Shown: positions 11,688-20,203, counted from the stretch's first letter. The stretch is 64,000 nucleotides of DNA from Rhizobium sp. P32RR-XVIII (GCF_012641395.1 NZ_JABAIH010000005.1:1-64000); one strand, 5' to 3'. The notes: generated from the sequence alone by a model not told the origin. Translations and numbers: made by a program.

Positions 11688-12194
11688 ATGACGACAAACG
11701 TGAAAGAACTTCCGAACGGAGAGCAAGACGCGCCGCCGGTGCGGAATTCGGCCCTAACCCACGCCGGGAAAATCAACCAAGTCCTTGCCGACACTCTGTC
11801 GCTTTACCTGAAGACCAAGAACTTCCACTGGCATGTTAGCGGTCCGCACTTCAGAGATTACCATCTCATGCTGGACGAGCAGGCGGGCGATATTCTCGAT
11901 ATAATAGACCCCCTTGCAGAGCGCGTCCGTGCGACCGGAGGCACTACGATCCGTTCGCTCGGGCAAGCCGCGCGGTTGAGCACGATCGCGGACAACGAAG
12001 CCGAGGACGTGGCGGCGGAGGCAATGCTCGCCGAGCTCATGGAAGACAACACCGCGCTGGCGACCTCGATGCGGCAGGCCCGCAAGCTCTGCGACGAGCT
12101 GGAAGATATTGCCACGGTAAGTCTCCTGGACGGATACATTGACGCTGCCGAGAAGAGATCGTGGTTCCTGCGAGAAACCGCACGGCCGCGCTGA
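11688..12194 (+). CDS. dps: Dps-family DNA-protecting ferritin
   Basis: A 168-residue protein of normal Dps length. A polar tail is followed by a ferritin four-helix bundle. The ferroxidase signature TKNFHWHVSGPHFRDYHLML, then DEQ, is at about residues 43-65 and supplies the inter-subunit histidines, aspartate and glutamate. Dps dodecamers oxidise ferrous iron with hydrogen peroxide and bind the chromosome non-specifically in stress or stationary phase. The ATG at 11688 follows a GAAAGGA ribosome site. It is intact among remnants, with low GC in its upstream 50 bases consistent with its own promoter. Confidence 0.92.
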   Translation: MTTNVKELPNGEQDAPPVRNSALTHAGKINQVLADTLSLYLKTKNFHWHVSGPHFRDYHLMLDEQAGDILDIIDPLAERVRATGGTTIRSLGQAARLSTIADNEAEDVAAEAMLAELMEDNTALATSMRQARKLCDELEDIATVSLLDGYIDAAEKRSWFLRETARPR

Positions 12195-12326
12195 CCGTCA
12201 ACGAAAGCGTTGTGTCGTAAGTCCGAAGCAGGAGGCCGCTGAGGTCAAATCCTGCATTCCGGAAGCAAACATCATGGGGCGGCGAAGAGCTACGTTCATT
12301 GTACTGTGGACCGAAGGAGCCATACT

Positions 12327-13280
12327 ATGGGCATGAAAAAAAATGGAATCTCGTTTCTCGAGCATCGTGAGCTCGGCGATGTCATGTGGCTGCGCGATCA
12401 CGATCGCGCCTTGGCACTCGCGGCCGAGCAAAGCAAACCGGTTCTGCTGTTGTTTCAGGAAGTGCCCGGGTGTTCGACGTGCGTGCGCTTTGGGCAGGAT
12501 GTCCTGACGCATCCGCTGATGGTGGAATTGATCGCCGATCGGTTTGTGCCGGTGGCGATCTTCAACAACCACCCCGGCTCAGATGCCGAAATCCTGCGCC
12601 GTTACGACGAGCCATCCTGGAACAATCCAGTGGTGCGGTTTCTGGGGCCTGATGGAAAAGAGGTCCTACCGAAGCTGGCGGATCGCTACGATGCGTTGGG
12701 GCTCCACCAAAAGATCACCGCCGTTCTGGAGATGCGCAGCGAGGATGTTCCTGGCTATTTCCGCCTGCTCGGGCGCGACCTGCTGGTCGCGCATGGGCTC
12801 AGTAAATGTGTCACGTACACAACACCGTGCTTCTGGTCTGGCGAAACGAGTCTCGCCCAACATCCAGCGGCGATCACGACCGATGCCGGATGGGTCGATG
12901 GCGAGGAGGTGGTGCAGGTGCATTTCGATCCCCGGGAGGGCTCGAGCCCCGATCTGGATGCCTATGCCCGGGCGGAGGGATTCGCTCCGATCGACGGCGG
13001 CAGTTTCGAACTTGACCGTGAGCCGCAGTTCTACCTGCGCAAGAATTCGGCCCGCCATTTGCCTCTAACGCCGGCTCAGCGTTCACGGCTCAATCTAGCC
13101 GTGCCTTATCGTATTCCGTTTGCCGAGCTGCTCAGCCCGCAGCAATCCGCATGGCTTGCCGATCCGCAATTGCAGCAGTCTAGCGGGGATGAAACCTATC
13201 GCCAGGACATTCGGGTGAGTTGGCCGTCTCTGGTGGCGCAGCTTGGTTCTATCGGGAAAGGAATGCGATCATGGATGTAA
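12327..13280 (+). CDS. VPG-type thioredoxin-like protein (Cys form of VPGUxT family)
   Basis: A 317-residue protein. Residues 15-135 have a thioredoxin-like layout with the redox motif VPGCSTC at 46-52. Homologues in other bacteria carry selenocysteine at the first position (VPGU-x-T), and here it is an ordinary TGT codon. A second cysteine motif, TPCFWSGETSLAQHP (about 166-180), resembles the GCFW active site of methionine sulfoxide reductase A. No signal peptide is seen. The ATG at 12327 has a GAAGGAG ribosome site and is preferred over the GTG at 12306. The gene overlaps the next one by 10 bases, so the two are probably co-translated. A peroxide-repair or redox-sensing role is an inference. 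Confidence 0.75.
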   Translation: MGMKKNGISFLEHRELGDVMWLRDHDRALALAAEQSKPVLLLFQEVPGCSTCVRFGQDVLTHPLMVELIADRFVPVAIFNNHPGSDAEILRRYDEPSWNNPVVRFLGPDGKEVLPKLADRYDALGLHQKITAVLEMRSEDVPGYFRLLGRDLLVAHGLSKCVTYTTPCFWSGETSLAQHPAAITTDAGWVDGEEVVQVHFDPREGSSPDLDAYARAEGFAPIDGGSFELDREPQFYLRKNSARHLPLTPAQRSRLNLAVPYRIPFAELLSPQQSAWLADPQLQQSSGDETYRQDIRVSWPSLVAQLGSIGKGMRSWM

Positions 13281-14083
13281 CCTCCATCGGCCTCATCGAG
13301 GACGAGGATATCCTGCTCGACCTAGCGTCGCTGGCGCTGAGCAATTTGGATCACGAGAATACGGATATTGCGCCCTATCTCGAAAGGCTCGAAGAGATCG
13401 AGGACCGGGTGTGCGACGAAGGGCGGATCGCGGTTCTTTCGAGAGAACGCGCCGCCGTGCTTTCACGCGTGCTCCATGGGGAGTTCGGGTTTGTCGGCGA
13501 TACCGAAGCCTATGATGCGTCGGTCAACGCCGATTTTAGCCAGGTGCTCGACCGTAAGCGCGGCCTGCCGATTGCGCTGTCGATCCTCTATGTCGCAATG
13601 GCTCGCCGGGTAGGATGGAGCGCCTACGTGCTCAATCTGCCGGGCCACGTGCTGGTCCAGATCGGCGAAAGGAGCCCTGTGGTGATCGATCCCTTCGCGG
13701 GCGGCAGCTTGGTATCAGAAGGGAAGGTTGCGGCAATACGCCGGGCGTATCTCGGCGAGGAAGGTGGGGGTTCCGCACTTAGCGTCTTGCGGATGAGCAA
13801 TCGTGACGTGCTGGCTCGGTTGTTGAACAACCAGGCCGTTCGAGCTGCGAGCGAAAACGACCCTCATCGGGCGCTGGACGTGTATCGGCGGATCACGCAA
13901 GTCGCGCCGGGTGTGCTTGATGCCTGGCAAAAGCTTGCGCGCCTGCAATTGGGGTTCAACGATGTTGCAGGTGCCAGGGAAAGCCTGTTCGCCATGTCGG
14001 AAGTCGCGCCCGATAAGAAAACGCGCGATCGAATCATGGATGCGTTTGAAGCGCTCAGTTCGACCGGACGTGTTGCGCCCTAG
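13271..14083 (+). CDS. SirB1-family transglutaminase-like/TPR protein
   Basis: A 270-residue protein. Residues about 30-170 form the transglutaminase-like SirB1 domain (NADFSQVLDRKRGLPIALSI, then NLPGHVLVQIG and VIDPFAGG); the usual cysteine of true transglutaminases is not evident. The C-terminal third has TPR-like helices (LLNNQAVRAASENDPHRALD and LDAWQKLARLQLGFND). The start at 13271 has a GGAAAGGA ribosome site and lies inside the end of the VPG-type gene, a sign of translational coupling. Family function is unclear. Confidence 0.8.
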   Translation: MDVTSIGLIEDEDILLDLASLALSNLDHENTDIAPYLERLEEIEDRVCDEGRIAVLSRERAAVLSRVLHGEFGFVGDTEAYDASVNADFSQVLDRKRGLPIALSILYVAMARRVGWSAYVLNLPGHVLVQIGERSPVVIDPFAGGSLVSEGKVAAIRRAYLGEEGGGSALSVLRMSNRDVLARLLNNQAVRAASENDPHRALDVYRRITQVAPGVLDAWQKLARLQLGFNDVAGARESLFAMSEVAPDKKTRDRIMDAFEALSSTGRVAP

Positions 14084-14225
14084 CCGGGGTCGCCGTATGT
14101 GACGCCAAGGGGCGAGGACGAGGGCCATGCGTCAGTGGAAAAATCTTCTGGGTGGCTTTCGCTACGAATATTCCCACTGATGACGGTAATAGCAAGGGCC
14201 CCGAAGGACCCCATGCTTTGGCGAC

Positions 14226-14660
14226 TCATCCCAAGCCGAAAAGGCGCAGCACAATCTGCGCCTTTTCCAATAGCGCAGCGCCCGCAGTTGCGGCTGCGAT
14301 AGTTTTCTCGGCACGGGTGAGTGTTTCCGATAGCCGAATGGCGCCGTCTTTGCCGTTCAGCGTGTCTTCGAGGAGATGTCGGCGCGATCCGTATTCGACA
14401 TTGCGCAGATCGTGTCCGTCCAGATAGATGAGATCGAATGCGTATAGGATCGCGTCGGAGGCACGGTTACCCGCATTTTTGCCGGATGCGCCAAGCGATG
14501 GTTGCATCGGCCCGAAATCCGGCCGCCCCTCTTCGTCGAGTACAACGGCCTCGCCGTCGATGATCATCGTCGCCGGCCGAGCGCGCGGGCTGCCTGTTAG
14601 ATGGCCGGAAACCGATGCGGCTTGCCGAAGCTTTTTAGCTGTGGTCATGTCCTCGTTGAC
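14226..14660 (-). pseudogene. ATP-dependent DNA ligase (LigD-type) fragment
   Basis: The frame contains the middle of an ATP-dependent DNA ligase: IDGEAVVLDEEGRPDFGPMQ carries the conserved DGE motif (nucleotidyltransferase motif III) and AILYAFDLIYLDGHDLR the FDLLYLDG block. The catalytic KxDG lysine motif upstream and the OB-fold downstream are absent, and the frame ends in a hairpin sequence at 14226. The adjacent decay suggests a remnant of a ligD or ligC gene used in non-homologous end joining. No Ku gene is seen nearby. Confidence 0.65.
14238..14267. terminator. Hairpin with 12-bp perfect stem
   Basis: GAAAAGGCGCAG, a six-base loop, then CTGCGCCTTTTC. The T-rich arm CCTTTTCC on the plus strand resembles an intrinsic terminator for transcripts coming from the SirB1-like gene 155 bases upstream. 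It also forms the last codons of the antisense ligase fragment. Confidence 0.5.
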
Positions 14661-14794
14661 ATGGCACCCAAATGTGCGTCGCACATGGTGACGTATGCAG
14701 AGCAAATCCGGCAAGTATATAGTTGTGCCGCGATGATTGGGCGAGCGTTTCGATGAACGAAAGCCGCGTAATTTCTAACATGGGAGGAAATGAT

Positions 14795-15415
14795 TTGAAC
14801 GAGACTCAACAACTGTGGGAATGGCGCGAGAAGATCGCAAATCTCTACTACGAGGTACGTTCTAGTCCGGACGCGGTTGCTGCCTGGAGGCTTTGGTGCG
14901 ACACCCGTTCGACCCTGTTTCGCGACCATCCTCAGTCGCCAATTGATTCGGCGGACCGCAAGACGTTCGAAGGGCCGACGACATTTTCTTATGATCCCTC
15001 GTTGCGCCTGACGGTACAGCTTGTCCCGGTAACGCCGGAACGGACAACCGTCGCAACAGGGGTGGATGGCGACCTGTCGATGCATGCATTCTCCCGTACA
15101 ACGGGGCTGGAGACCAGATTGGGTGGCGAATTGACCCTTTACTGGATTGAGGGGTACGGCGGTGGCGTGTTCCTGCCGTTTGTCGACGCGACCTCAGGGA
15201 CCGAGACGTATGGCGGTGGCCGATATCTCCTCGACACCATCAAGGGAGCGGATCTCGGAGTTGTCCGTCCAGACGGCACACTAGTGCTCGATTTCAACTT
15301 CTCCTATTTTCCTTCGTGCGCCTATTCTTCCCGCTATGTCTGTCCATTAGCGCCATCGGGCAATCGACTGAAAGGCGCGGTGAGAGCCGGAGAACGGCTA
15401 CCTATCTCGAAATGA
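14795..15415 (+). CDS. DUF1684 domain protein
   Basis: A 206-residue protein when started at the TTG at 14795, which has a strong GGAGG ribosome site seven bases upstream. Longer starts at 14723 and 14753 lack such a site. The sequence follows the DUF1684 pattern: an N-terminal helix with WR and a DTRSTLFRDHPQSP block, a central beta region, the GGGVFLPFVDATSGTETYGG motif, and the final DFNFSYFPSCAYS block with KGAVRAGER. These proteins are small, soluble and of unknown function. No partner gene is evident. Confidence 0.83.
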   Translation: MNETQQLWEWREKIANLYYEVRSSPDAVAAWRLWCDTRSTLFRDHPQSPIDSADRKTFEGPTTFSYDPSLRLTVQLVPVTPERTTVATGVDGDLSMHAFSRTTGLETRLGGELTLYWIEGYGGGVFLPFVDATSGTETYGGGRYLLDTIKGADLGVVRPDGTLVLDFNFSYFPSCAYSSRYVCPLAPSGNRLKGAVRAGERLPISK

Positions 15416-15862
15416 GCCGCGGTGAATCGGAGATGCAGTGATTGTGATGAAAGCACATCCCTTGCAAATAGGATTCTACTTCCTGCCATTCACTGTCGGT
15501 GCGGTAAACCTTTACTGCATCCAGTCGCCTGATAGCTATTTTGATTGGGCTCGAGGCTGATAGTTGAGTTGACATCAGAATTGCTTTGTCAAGAAAGAAC
15601 GACAGGTCATGGCTTGTCGCCCACCCGGGGTTCAGTCCCCTCAATTCTTGCGCCCAACATTTATCGGAGCTAAGACCAGTTTTCAACCGAGTTAAATTTC
15701 GATCTAAAAGACCTTTTTAAATAGATCGGAAGCTGTGGTTCCATAATTGTTACTATGCCGTAAGATGTATCGTAAGATATTACAATAGTTAATAAAGGCT
15801 AAGTGTCCTCTGTTTGCAAAGTAAGAATGTCAGTCTCTCCCCGTTTTTGAAAACGGCTGAGA
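15416..15862. other. AT-rich intergenic stretch
   Basis: GC content is visibly lower than in the flanking genes, especially 15,680-15,800. A 94-codon minus-strand frame (15402-15686) opens with TTG, has no ribosome site and shows no known motif, so it is not called. The stretch probably belongs to acquired DNA. Confidence 0.4.
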
Positions 15863-15958
15863 TTGCGGATGGGATTGCTCGCGATGAGCGAGCGCGATCT
15901 ACAGCGGGTCGAGATTTTCTCGAAGGTAATCGCCGGCCGCATGACGTTGCTATCGGAG
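15863..15958 (+). mobile_element. Probable ISNCY-type transposase N-terminal remnant
   Basis: The first 30 codons of this frame (MSERDLQRVEIFSKVIAGRM, then TLL) resemble the start of ISNCY-group transposases, just before the helix-turn-helix. Similarity ends at about 15,958, where the frame runs on into unrelated sequence. Only this short stub is seen, so the assignment is tentative. Confidence 0.45.
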
Positions 15959-15999
15959 GCGTCGGCTTCCAGCCGCGGGAAAGCGAACCTCAGTTGGAC

Positions 16000-16378
16000 T
16001 CCGTGGAAGCGCGTTGCTGGTTCAAACGAAAAAGCCGCATCAGTATCTCATCCTCGGTCAGCAGCTCCGAGCGCCAGTCATCGCCCCAGCCATAGGCTTC
16101 TGCAGGCCACGAACACGCCCTGCAGCGGCCGGAAGGGCGGCATCACAGGTTGTCAGGGCGAGACCTTCATCTGCAACGACGGGTCCGTTTCGGCGAGCAA
16201 GAAATCCTGCTCGTCATACATGGGCGGCGCCGTCGGGCTGCTCGGCGGCGGGGCATCGGAAATGGAGCCCATGGTGAGCGGAGAGTGTTCCTGCCGATCC
16301 GGAGCGTATTGCACCGGTCCTCGCGGAGGGCGTTACTGCACGACAGATAGTGGTCGAAAGAGCTATTTGCGTAAATGA
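16000..16378 (+). pseudogene. Cysteine-rich exported protein, N-terminus lost
   Basis: The second part of an open frame that started in a transposase stub encodes a distinctive cysteine-rich domain: LLQATNTPCSGRKGGITGCQ, then ETFICNDGSVSASKKSC, and finally SGECSCRSGAYCTGPRGGRY ahead of CTTDSGRKSYLRK. Eight or more cysteines in a short secreted-type domain suggest disulfides in the periplasm, but no signal peptide precedes it. The original 5' end has probably been replaced by the insertion-sequence stub. Function unknown. Confidence 0.5.
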
Positions 16379-16761
16379 GGAGTGGGCGCGGTCAGCAACG
16401 GACCCGGCATAAGATCGGTCTCACAACCTGGAGAAGCCAAAGCGCGAGTGTCCCGGAAGCTGGCTTCGACTCGGCAAAGGTAGGGAAAAAGGTCGTGTCC
16501 CCGGGAAAATGAAGAGAGAAGCTGAAGAAGTGGGCTCCCAAGGCCCCAGACTAATCGGAGACTTCCCACTTCATAGCGCAACGTGGGCGATCAACGTTGC
16601 TTCTGCCATCGAGGCAATGTCAAGAACACAGCCAGGCGAACCTCCGTCATGGACGCATGTATACCTTAGTTTCCATGGGCAGTGTAGCCGAAGCCTATCG
16701 AACACGACGGCGCCTTCGGCCGATCGTCTCGTTTGCCGCGCTCTCGTTTTGTGGCTGAAGG

Positions 16762-16796
16762 GAAAAAAGTGCGTCGGCGACGTCGCGCCGACGCAC
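16762..16796 (-). terminator. Rho-independent terminator
   Basis: An 11-bp perfect stem (GTGCGTCGGCG and CGCCGACGCAC, loop of six) lies 10 bases past the stop of the minus-strand gene at 16806. Read on the minus strand it is followed by six T residues, a classic intrinsic terminator. Confidence 0.88.
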
Positions 16797-16805
16797 TCAC
16801 CTCCG

Positions 16806-17261
16806 TTACTCAGCTCGATAGTGGGCGTAAATGTCGACTCCCTGGGAGCCACCTTCGGCACGGTGGCAATAGCCGCCGCCGACCTTCACGTTAAACACCC
16901 TTGGCGCATCGATCCACGTGCCAGCACCATTTGCGAAGAGCTGATAGGAAATGGTGCCATCCGCGTTCCAGGTGAAGTTGCGAAATACGTGGCCGTTGTT
17001 GCCGGCGGTCTCCACCACCTCGATGCCGTCGAGAACGCGATAGGAAGGATCAAGGCGGTCACTGAATGGAACCTTCGTCACGAACTGCTGAGTGGTCTCG
17101 TGGCAGCCATTGGCCTGAACGAAGTTCGACGCGATCTTCACGCGACCGATAGGAGCGGAGGAGGGCTCCTCTGCCGCAGTGGGGGGTGCCCGCGGTGAGC
17201 GATACGAGTAGGGCGGTGGTTGCCGAAGAAGCGTGAGAGAAGATGAGGGCTTGGATTTCAT
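16806..17261 (-). CDS. Small secreted hypothetical protein, signal peptide frameshifted
   Basis: A 151-codon frame. From about residue 36 it reads as an ordered exported domain (GRVKIASNFVQANGCHETTQ, then VFRNFTWNADGTISYQLFAN, ending GGYCHRAEGGSQGVDIYAHY), with a probable cysteine pair. The start has a good GGAGAGG ribosome site. The expected hydrophobic signal core is not in this frame: codons 12-30 are proline- and arginine-rich, whereas the next frame reads SSATTALLVSLTAGTP. Two compensating indels, one in a run of six C residues near 17,190, would restore a signal peptide. The gene is either damaged or the sequence has errors here. The terminator at 16762-16796 ends it. Confidence 0.6.
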   Translation of the reverse strand: MKSKPSSSLTLLRQPPPYSYRSPRAPPTAAEEPSSAPIGRVKIASNFVQANGCHETTQQFVTKVPFSDRLDPSYRVLDGIEVVETAGNNGHVFRNFTWNADGTISYQLFANGAGTWIDAPRVFNVKVGGGYCHRAEGGSQGVDIYAHYRAE

Positions 17262-17324
17262 TTGGCCTCTCCGTCTGGAGTTGGTTTCTATTCACCTCCC
17301 CAGAAGACAACCAAGTGCGTGGGT

Positions 17325-17356
17325 GGCTGTTTCGGAAGCTGAGTCCCGAAACAGCC
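17325..17356. terminator. 11-bp stem hairpin
   Basis: GGCTGTTTCGG and CCGAAACAGCC are perfect inverted repeats with a ten-base loop. They lie 7 bases after the stop of the 20-codon frame at 17363 and upstream of the secreted gene. No T tract follows on either strand, so it may be a terminator, an attenuator or an RNA-stabilising stem. Confidence 0.6.
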
Positions 17357-17362
17357 GCACCC

Positions 17363-17425
17363 TTATTTTGCGTAGACGCCGATATGGACGGGGCGGTTTA
17401 CGCGGGTTTTCAGAGCCTTTGACAT
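17363..17425 (-). CDS. Possible 20-residue peptide
   Basis: ATG at 17425, stop TAA at 17363. The peptide is basic (six Lys/Arg) and ends IGVYAK. It has one of the best ribosome sites in the area (GAGGAAAG, five bases from the ATG) and starts one base after the stop of the 47-codon frame upstream. A stem-loop follows directly. These features favour a translated microprotein or a leader peptide over chance. No family is recognised. Confidence 0.4.
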   Translation of the reverse strand: MSKALKTRVNRPVHIGVYAK

Positions 17426-17426
17426 A

Positions 17427-17570
17427 TTACTTTCCTCTCTTCTTGATGATCTCTATCGCGTCGGCGAGTTCGATAGACGACGACACGGGTTCAAACAGCC
17501 ACGCAGGGTCCCAGTTTTCAATGGGGCCCAGACGGCTGTCCAGTTTTGCGGCATGATGTAGCTGACGCAT
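17427..17570 (-). CDS. Possible 47-residue small protein
   Basis: ATG at 17570 to TAA at 17427. The sequence (LDSRLGPIENWDPAWLFEPV, then SSSIELADAIEIIKKRGK) has coherent amphipathic composition and ends in a helix with acidic and basic faces. The start lacks a clear ribosome site. Its stop is one base from the ATG of the 20-residue frame, a spacing typical of coupled genes. It diverges from the broken gene at 17616. Not recognised. Confidence 0.4.
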   Translation of the reverse strand: MRQLHHAAKLDSRLGPIENWDPAWLFEPVSSSIELADAIEIIKKRGK

Positions 17571-17615
17571 GTTATGATGTCTGTCGGTCGATAGACTGAC
17601 CGGCTAGAACGGGGC

Positions 17616-18069
17616 ATGAGCACAAGACTGGCCCACACCGACACCTTCGAGCATACGATCTCAGGACTTCTGAAAAAGCGGGCCGACCTGTTCGGCGAGG
17701 CGGAGCGGCTCCGCGACCGGCGGAGATCAAGAACGATATTCACGCGATAGACAGGGGCGCTGCAGTCCCTGGGCTACAGGTGACCTCGACGCTGCCATGC
17801 CTCGGCAGAAGCGGAACGTCATCTTCGGACGCGGCGAGCTGACGCGCGCCATCCTGTCAGAGCTTCGGGACAGCGATCGTCCTCTGTCCAGCAGGGACAT
17901 AGCGCAGAGCATCGTGGCGCTGCGCGGCGACGATGCCCGAGATCGGAAGTACGTGTCCGACCTGGTGAAGCGGGTGTCGAAGGCGCTCCGGCAGCAGCGC
18001 GAGGAGGGCCATGTCCGATCCGCGAAGGATGACAGAGGCAATCAGGTCTGGACAAGAAGGACGCGGTAA
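17616..18069 (+). pseudogene. Frameshifted conserved hypothetical gene
   Basis: Reading across three frames gives one coherent protein: STRLAHTDTFEHTISGLLKK and RADLFGEAERLRDR, then AEIKNDIHAIDR, ALQSLGY and TGDLDAAMPRQKRNVIFGRG, and a C-terminal part (RAILSELRDSDRPLSSRDIA, KYVSDLVKRVSKALRQQREE) that looks like a winged-helix DNA-binding domain. About 145 residues in all. Three indels between 17,720 and 17,790 break it. The C-terminal 90 codons remain open from 17797. Confidence 0.6.
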
Positions 18070-18141
18070 GCAGTGACAGGATGGCAGCCGCGGTCATCGA
18101 GTCGTTTTCGATAGCGACGTATCTCCGAGTTGACCACCGAT

Positions 18142-18990
18142 CTACTCCGGTAAGCCTGCCAGCCGCAATCCCTCGACATATTTGTCGAGGAGCGCCTTGT
18201 CACGATAAGGCGCGCGGGAAGTGTATCGCTCAATCGAGAAGTCCGGATTGATTTTCAGCAGTTCGCTCGCTGCGCGGCGTGCGTCCTCCGGTCGTCCCAG
18301 TTGAGCGTATGTTGCGGCCAGCAATCGGTAGGCAGGTCCCGGCTCCGCCATTTTTTCCAAAAGATGCAACGCACCCAGATAGTCTCCGGAAAGATACTTG
18401 CTGGCGGCAATGTCCCAGAGATACCAGTCGGGTCTGGTTGGATTAAGCCGGACGGCCAATTCGCCGATCCTGATAGCGTCTTCGAGATGCCCGAGATAGC
18501 CCAAGGCGTCGCAGTAGTCAGCGAGGAGATCACAGTTATAAGGCGCCAACTCGCGGGCGCGTTCGTAGCAGCCTATGGCGCGCTCAGCCTCACCCCTCCA
18601 TAGGTGGACGAGGCCAAGCGCCCAGTGCGCGTCGGCTTCGTTGGGATTGAGCTGCAGGGCCTTGCTCGCCCATGCAAACCCCGTAGACAGCGCAGTATCA
18701 AAGTCGACGCTTTGATTCCATTTCAATTTCCGTAGCTCGATCCAGGCGAGTCCGAGATATGGACGCGTGTAGCTCGGATCGTCGTCAATCGCTGCGATGA
18801 ACATCTCCTTCGCAAGTGCGACATCCACCGGATTCCAGCTTCGTTCAACATGCCTCCCCCGCAGATAAAACTCATAGGCCTTTAGTGCCGTTGCCGGTTT
18901 GGCGAGAACGCGTTGACGTTCAGGCGCAGAGCTAGATGCGGCGAGGGGAGGCAGCGGAAGCTTGCGCCAGTGATGGCTCTTGTCTTCCAT
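18142..18990 (-). pseudogene. TPR half of an adenylate-cyclase-type protein
   Basis: The 282 residues form TPR repeats (KAYEFYLRGRHVERSWNPVD, ADAHWALGLVHLWRGEAERA, RLLAATYAQLGRPEDARRAA). This is the pattern of the C-terminal half of rhizobial class III adenylate/guanylate cyclases and winged-helix/TolB/TPR regulators, in which the TPR follows a catalytic or DNA-binding half. No such half precedes it; the 150 bases upstream are out of frame. The ATG at 18990 is probably not an original start. Confidence 0.6.
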
Positions 18991-19157
18991 AGACCAGACG
19001 CAGTCGTACGGGCCATCGGTTTGGATCGCCGACTTCTTCGCGGAGGTCGGCGTGAAACGACGCTGGCCAGTCAGGAGCTAAAGCTGCAGGATCAGTCGTA
19101 CAGTTTCGTTCCGGCAGGATAGAAGAGCATACCACAAGGCGCCGATCTCGAGCTGCG

Positions 19158-19892
19158 TCAGCGCACGCTTATCTTCCTTCCTTCGACCACCTTGGCGCGC
19201 TCCAAGGCCTTCGATAGGTCACGAGCGGGATTCGAGGAGACACCCAGATCCGGATTGTTGATGATGTAAGTGAAGCACGCTTTGATAGCCGCAACGGTGA
19301 GATTGGCCTGACGGATACCTTGACCCTTGGCTTCTCCATTCCGTCCGCGCTGGATGATGTTGTTGCGTATACGGGCGAGATCGGCCGTCGTGATGGAAGC
19401 AACAGGCTTTCCATGGATTGGCACGAAGTCCGCATGTAACCCCTCAGTGACACCGAGGGCCGAACGGTAGCCGCGAACGGTATCCTTGTTCTTATTGAAC
19501 GCCGCCCATTCGAGGTAATAGTCCCGCGCGACTTCCCACGTGACGCCATCACCATGCTCGACGGCATGGAGCTGTTTCGCATCGGTGATAGTGCGGCCGG
19601 CTGCGAACGATTTGATGAGAACGGACAGGTCTCGGCCCTTCGCAGCCTCCTTGCGAAGCTCGAGAACGAGCTCCCGGAGGATAAGAAGGTCATCGAGGCC
19701 AAAGGCGTTGAAGGGCGCGATCTGGAGATTGGAATCTCGAGTTGAGTAGTACCAGTTCGTGCCAGTCTTGCTGTTCTTAACAGCGAGACCCTTCGTATCT
19801 GCATCCCTGTAGATGACCGGGGAACTGGGTGCTTTCTTGATCAGGTTCTTGATCTTGGTGAACGTGTGGCCTGTGAAGATTTCGGAGGGCAT
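19158..19892 (-). pseudogene. Tyrosine-recombinase (integrase), catalytic domain missing
   Basis: A 244-residue N-terminal portion of a phage/island-type integrase. An AP2-like arm-binding region (FTKIKNLIKKAPSSPVIYRD, LAVKNSKTGTNWYY) is followed by the core-binding SAM-like domain (WEVARDYYLEWAAFNKNKDT, ITTADLARIRNNII, AAIKACFTYIINNP). The protein stops just where the catalytic domain with its R-H-R-Y residues should begin, so it cannot recombine DNA. The start is taken at the ATG at 19892, since the longer frame to 19949 has no ribosome site. It lies 260 bases from a tRNA-Lys 3' fragment, the usual place of an island integrase. Confidence 0.78.
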
Positions 19893-20060
19893 TGGGGATC
19901 GCTTTCTCTTGTTTGAGAAAATGGTCGCCCGGATAGAAGCACTTGGCAAGACCTAGACCCGAAAACACATCAGTGTCAGCGATTGAAACACGCGTGATTT
20001 AGAAACGCGCCGCTAAGTCACATCCAAAAATATTGACGCAAATAGGTGGCCTTATGTGTG

Positions 20061-20112
20061 GTCAACAAATTTGCCCTTGTTTCTAAGGCCTTGATCCGTC
20101 AACTTTGTTGAC
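20061..20112. promoter_or_regulatory. GTCAAC inverted repeats near the integrase
   Basis: GTCAACTTTGTTGAC at 20098-20112 is a perfect 6-3-6 palindrome. A related half site GTCAACAAA lies at 20061-20069. The region is AT-rich and sits between the integrase start and the attachment site, so it could hold an operator or arm sites for recombination. No experiment or regulator links to it here. Confidence 0.35.
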
Positions 20113-20153
20113 AAGCGTAGAAATTGCGAGCAGTCAGAAATGGAAGACCCTCT

Positions 20154-20203
<50 letters not shown>

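Noticed and set aside
11104..11697. 197-codon minus-strand frame
   Set aside because: Antisense of the poxB-like remnant, which explains the sequence better.
12306..12326. GTG start for the VPG-type gene
   Set aside because: The ribosome site GAAGGAG lies between this GTG and the ATG at 12327, so it serves the latter.
15402..15686. 94-codon minus-strand frame in AT-rich DNA
   Set aside because: TTG start, no ribosome site, no motif and overlap with the end of the DUF1684 gene.
16509..17198. 229-codon plus-strand frame
   Set aside because: It covers the opposite strand of the secreted gene and its terminator; no ribosome site or family match.
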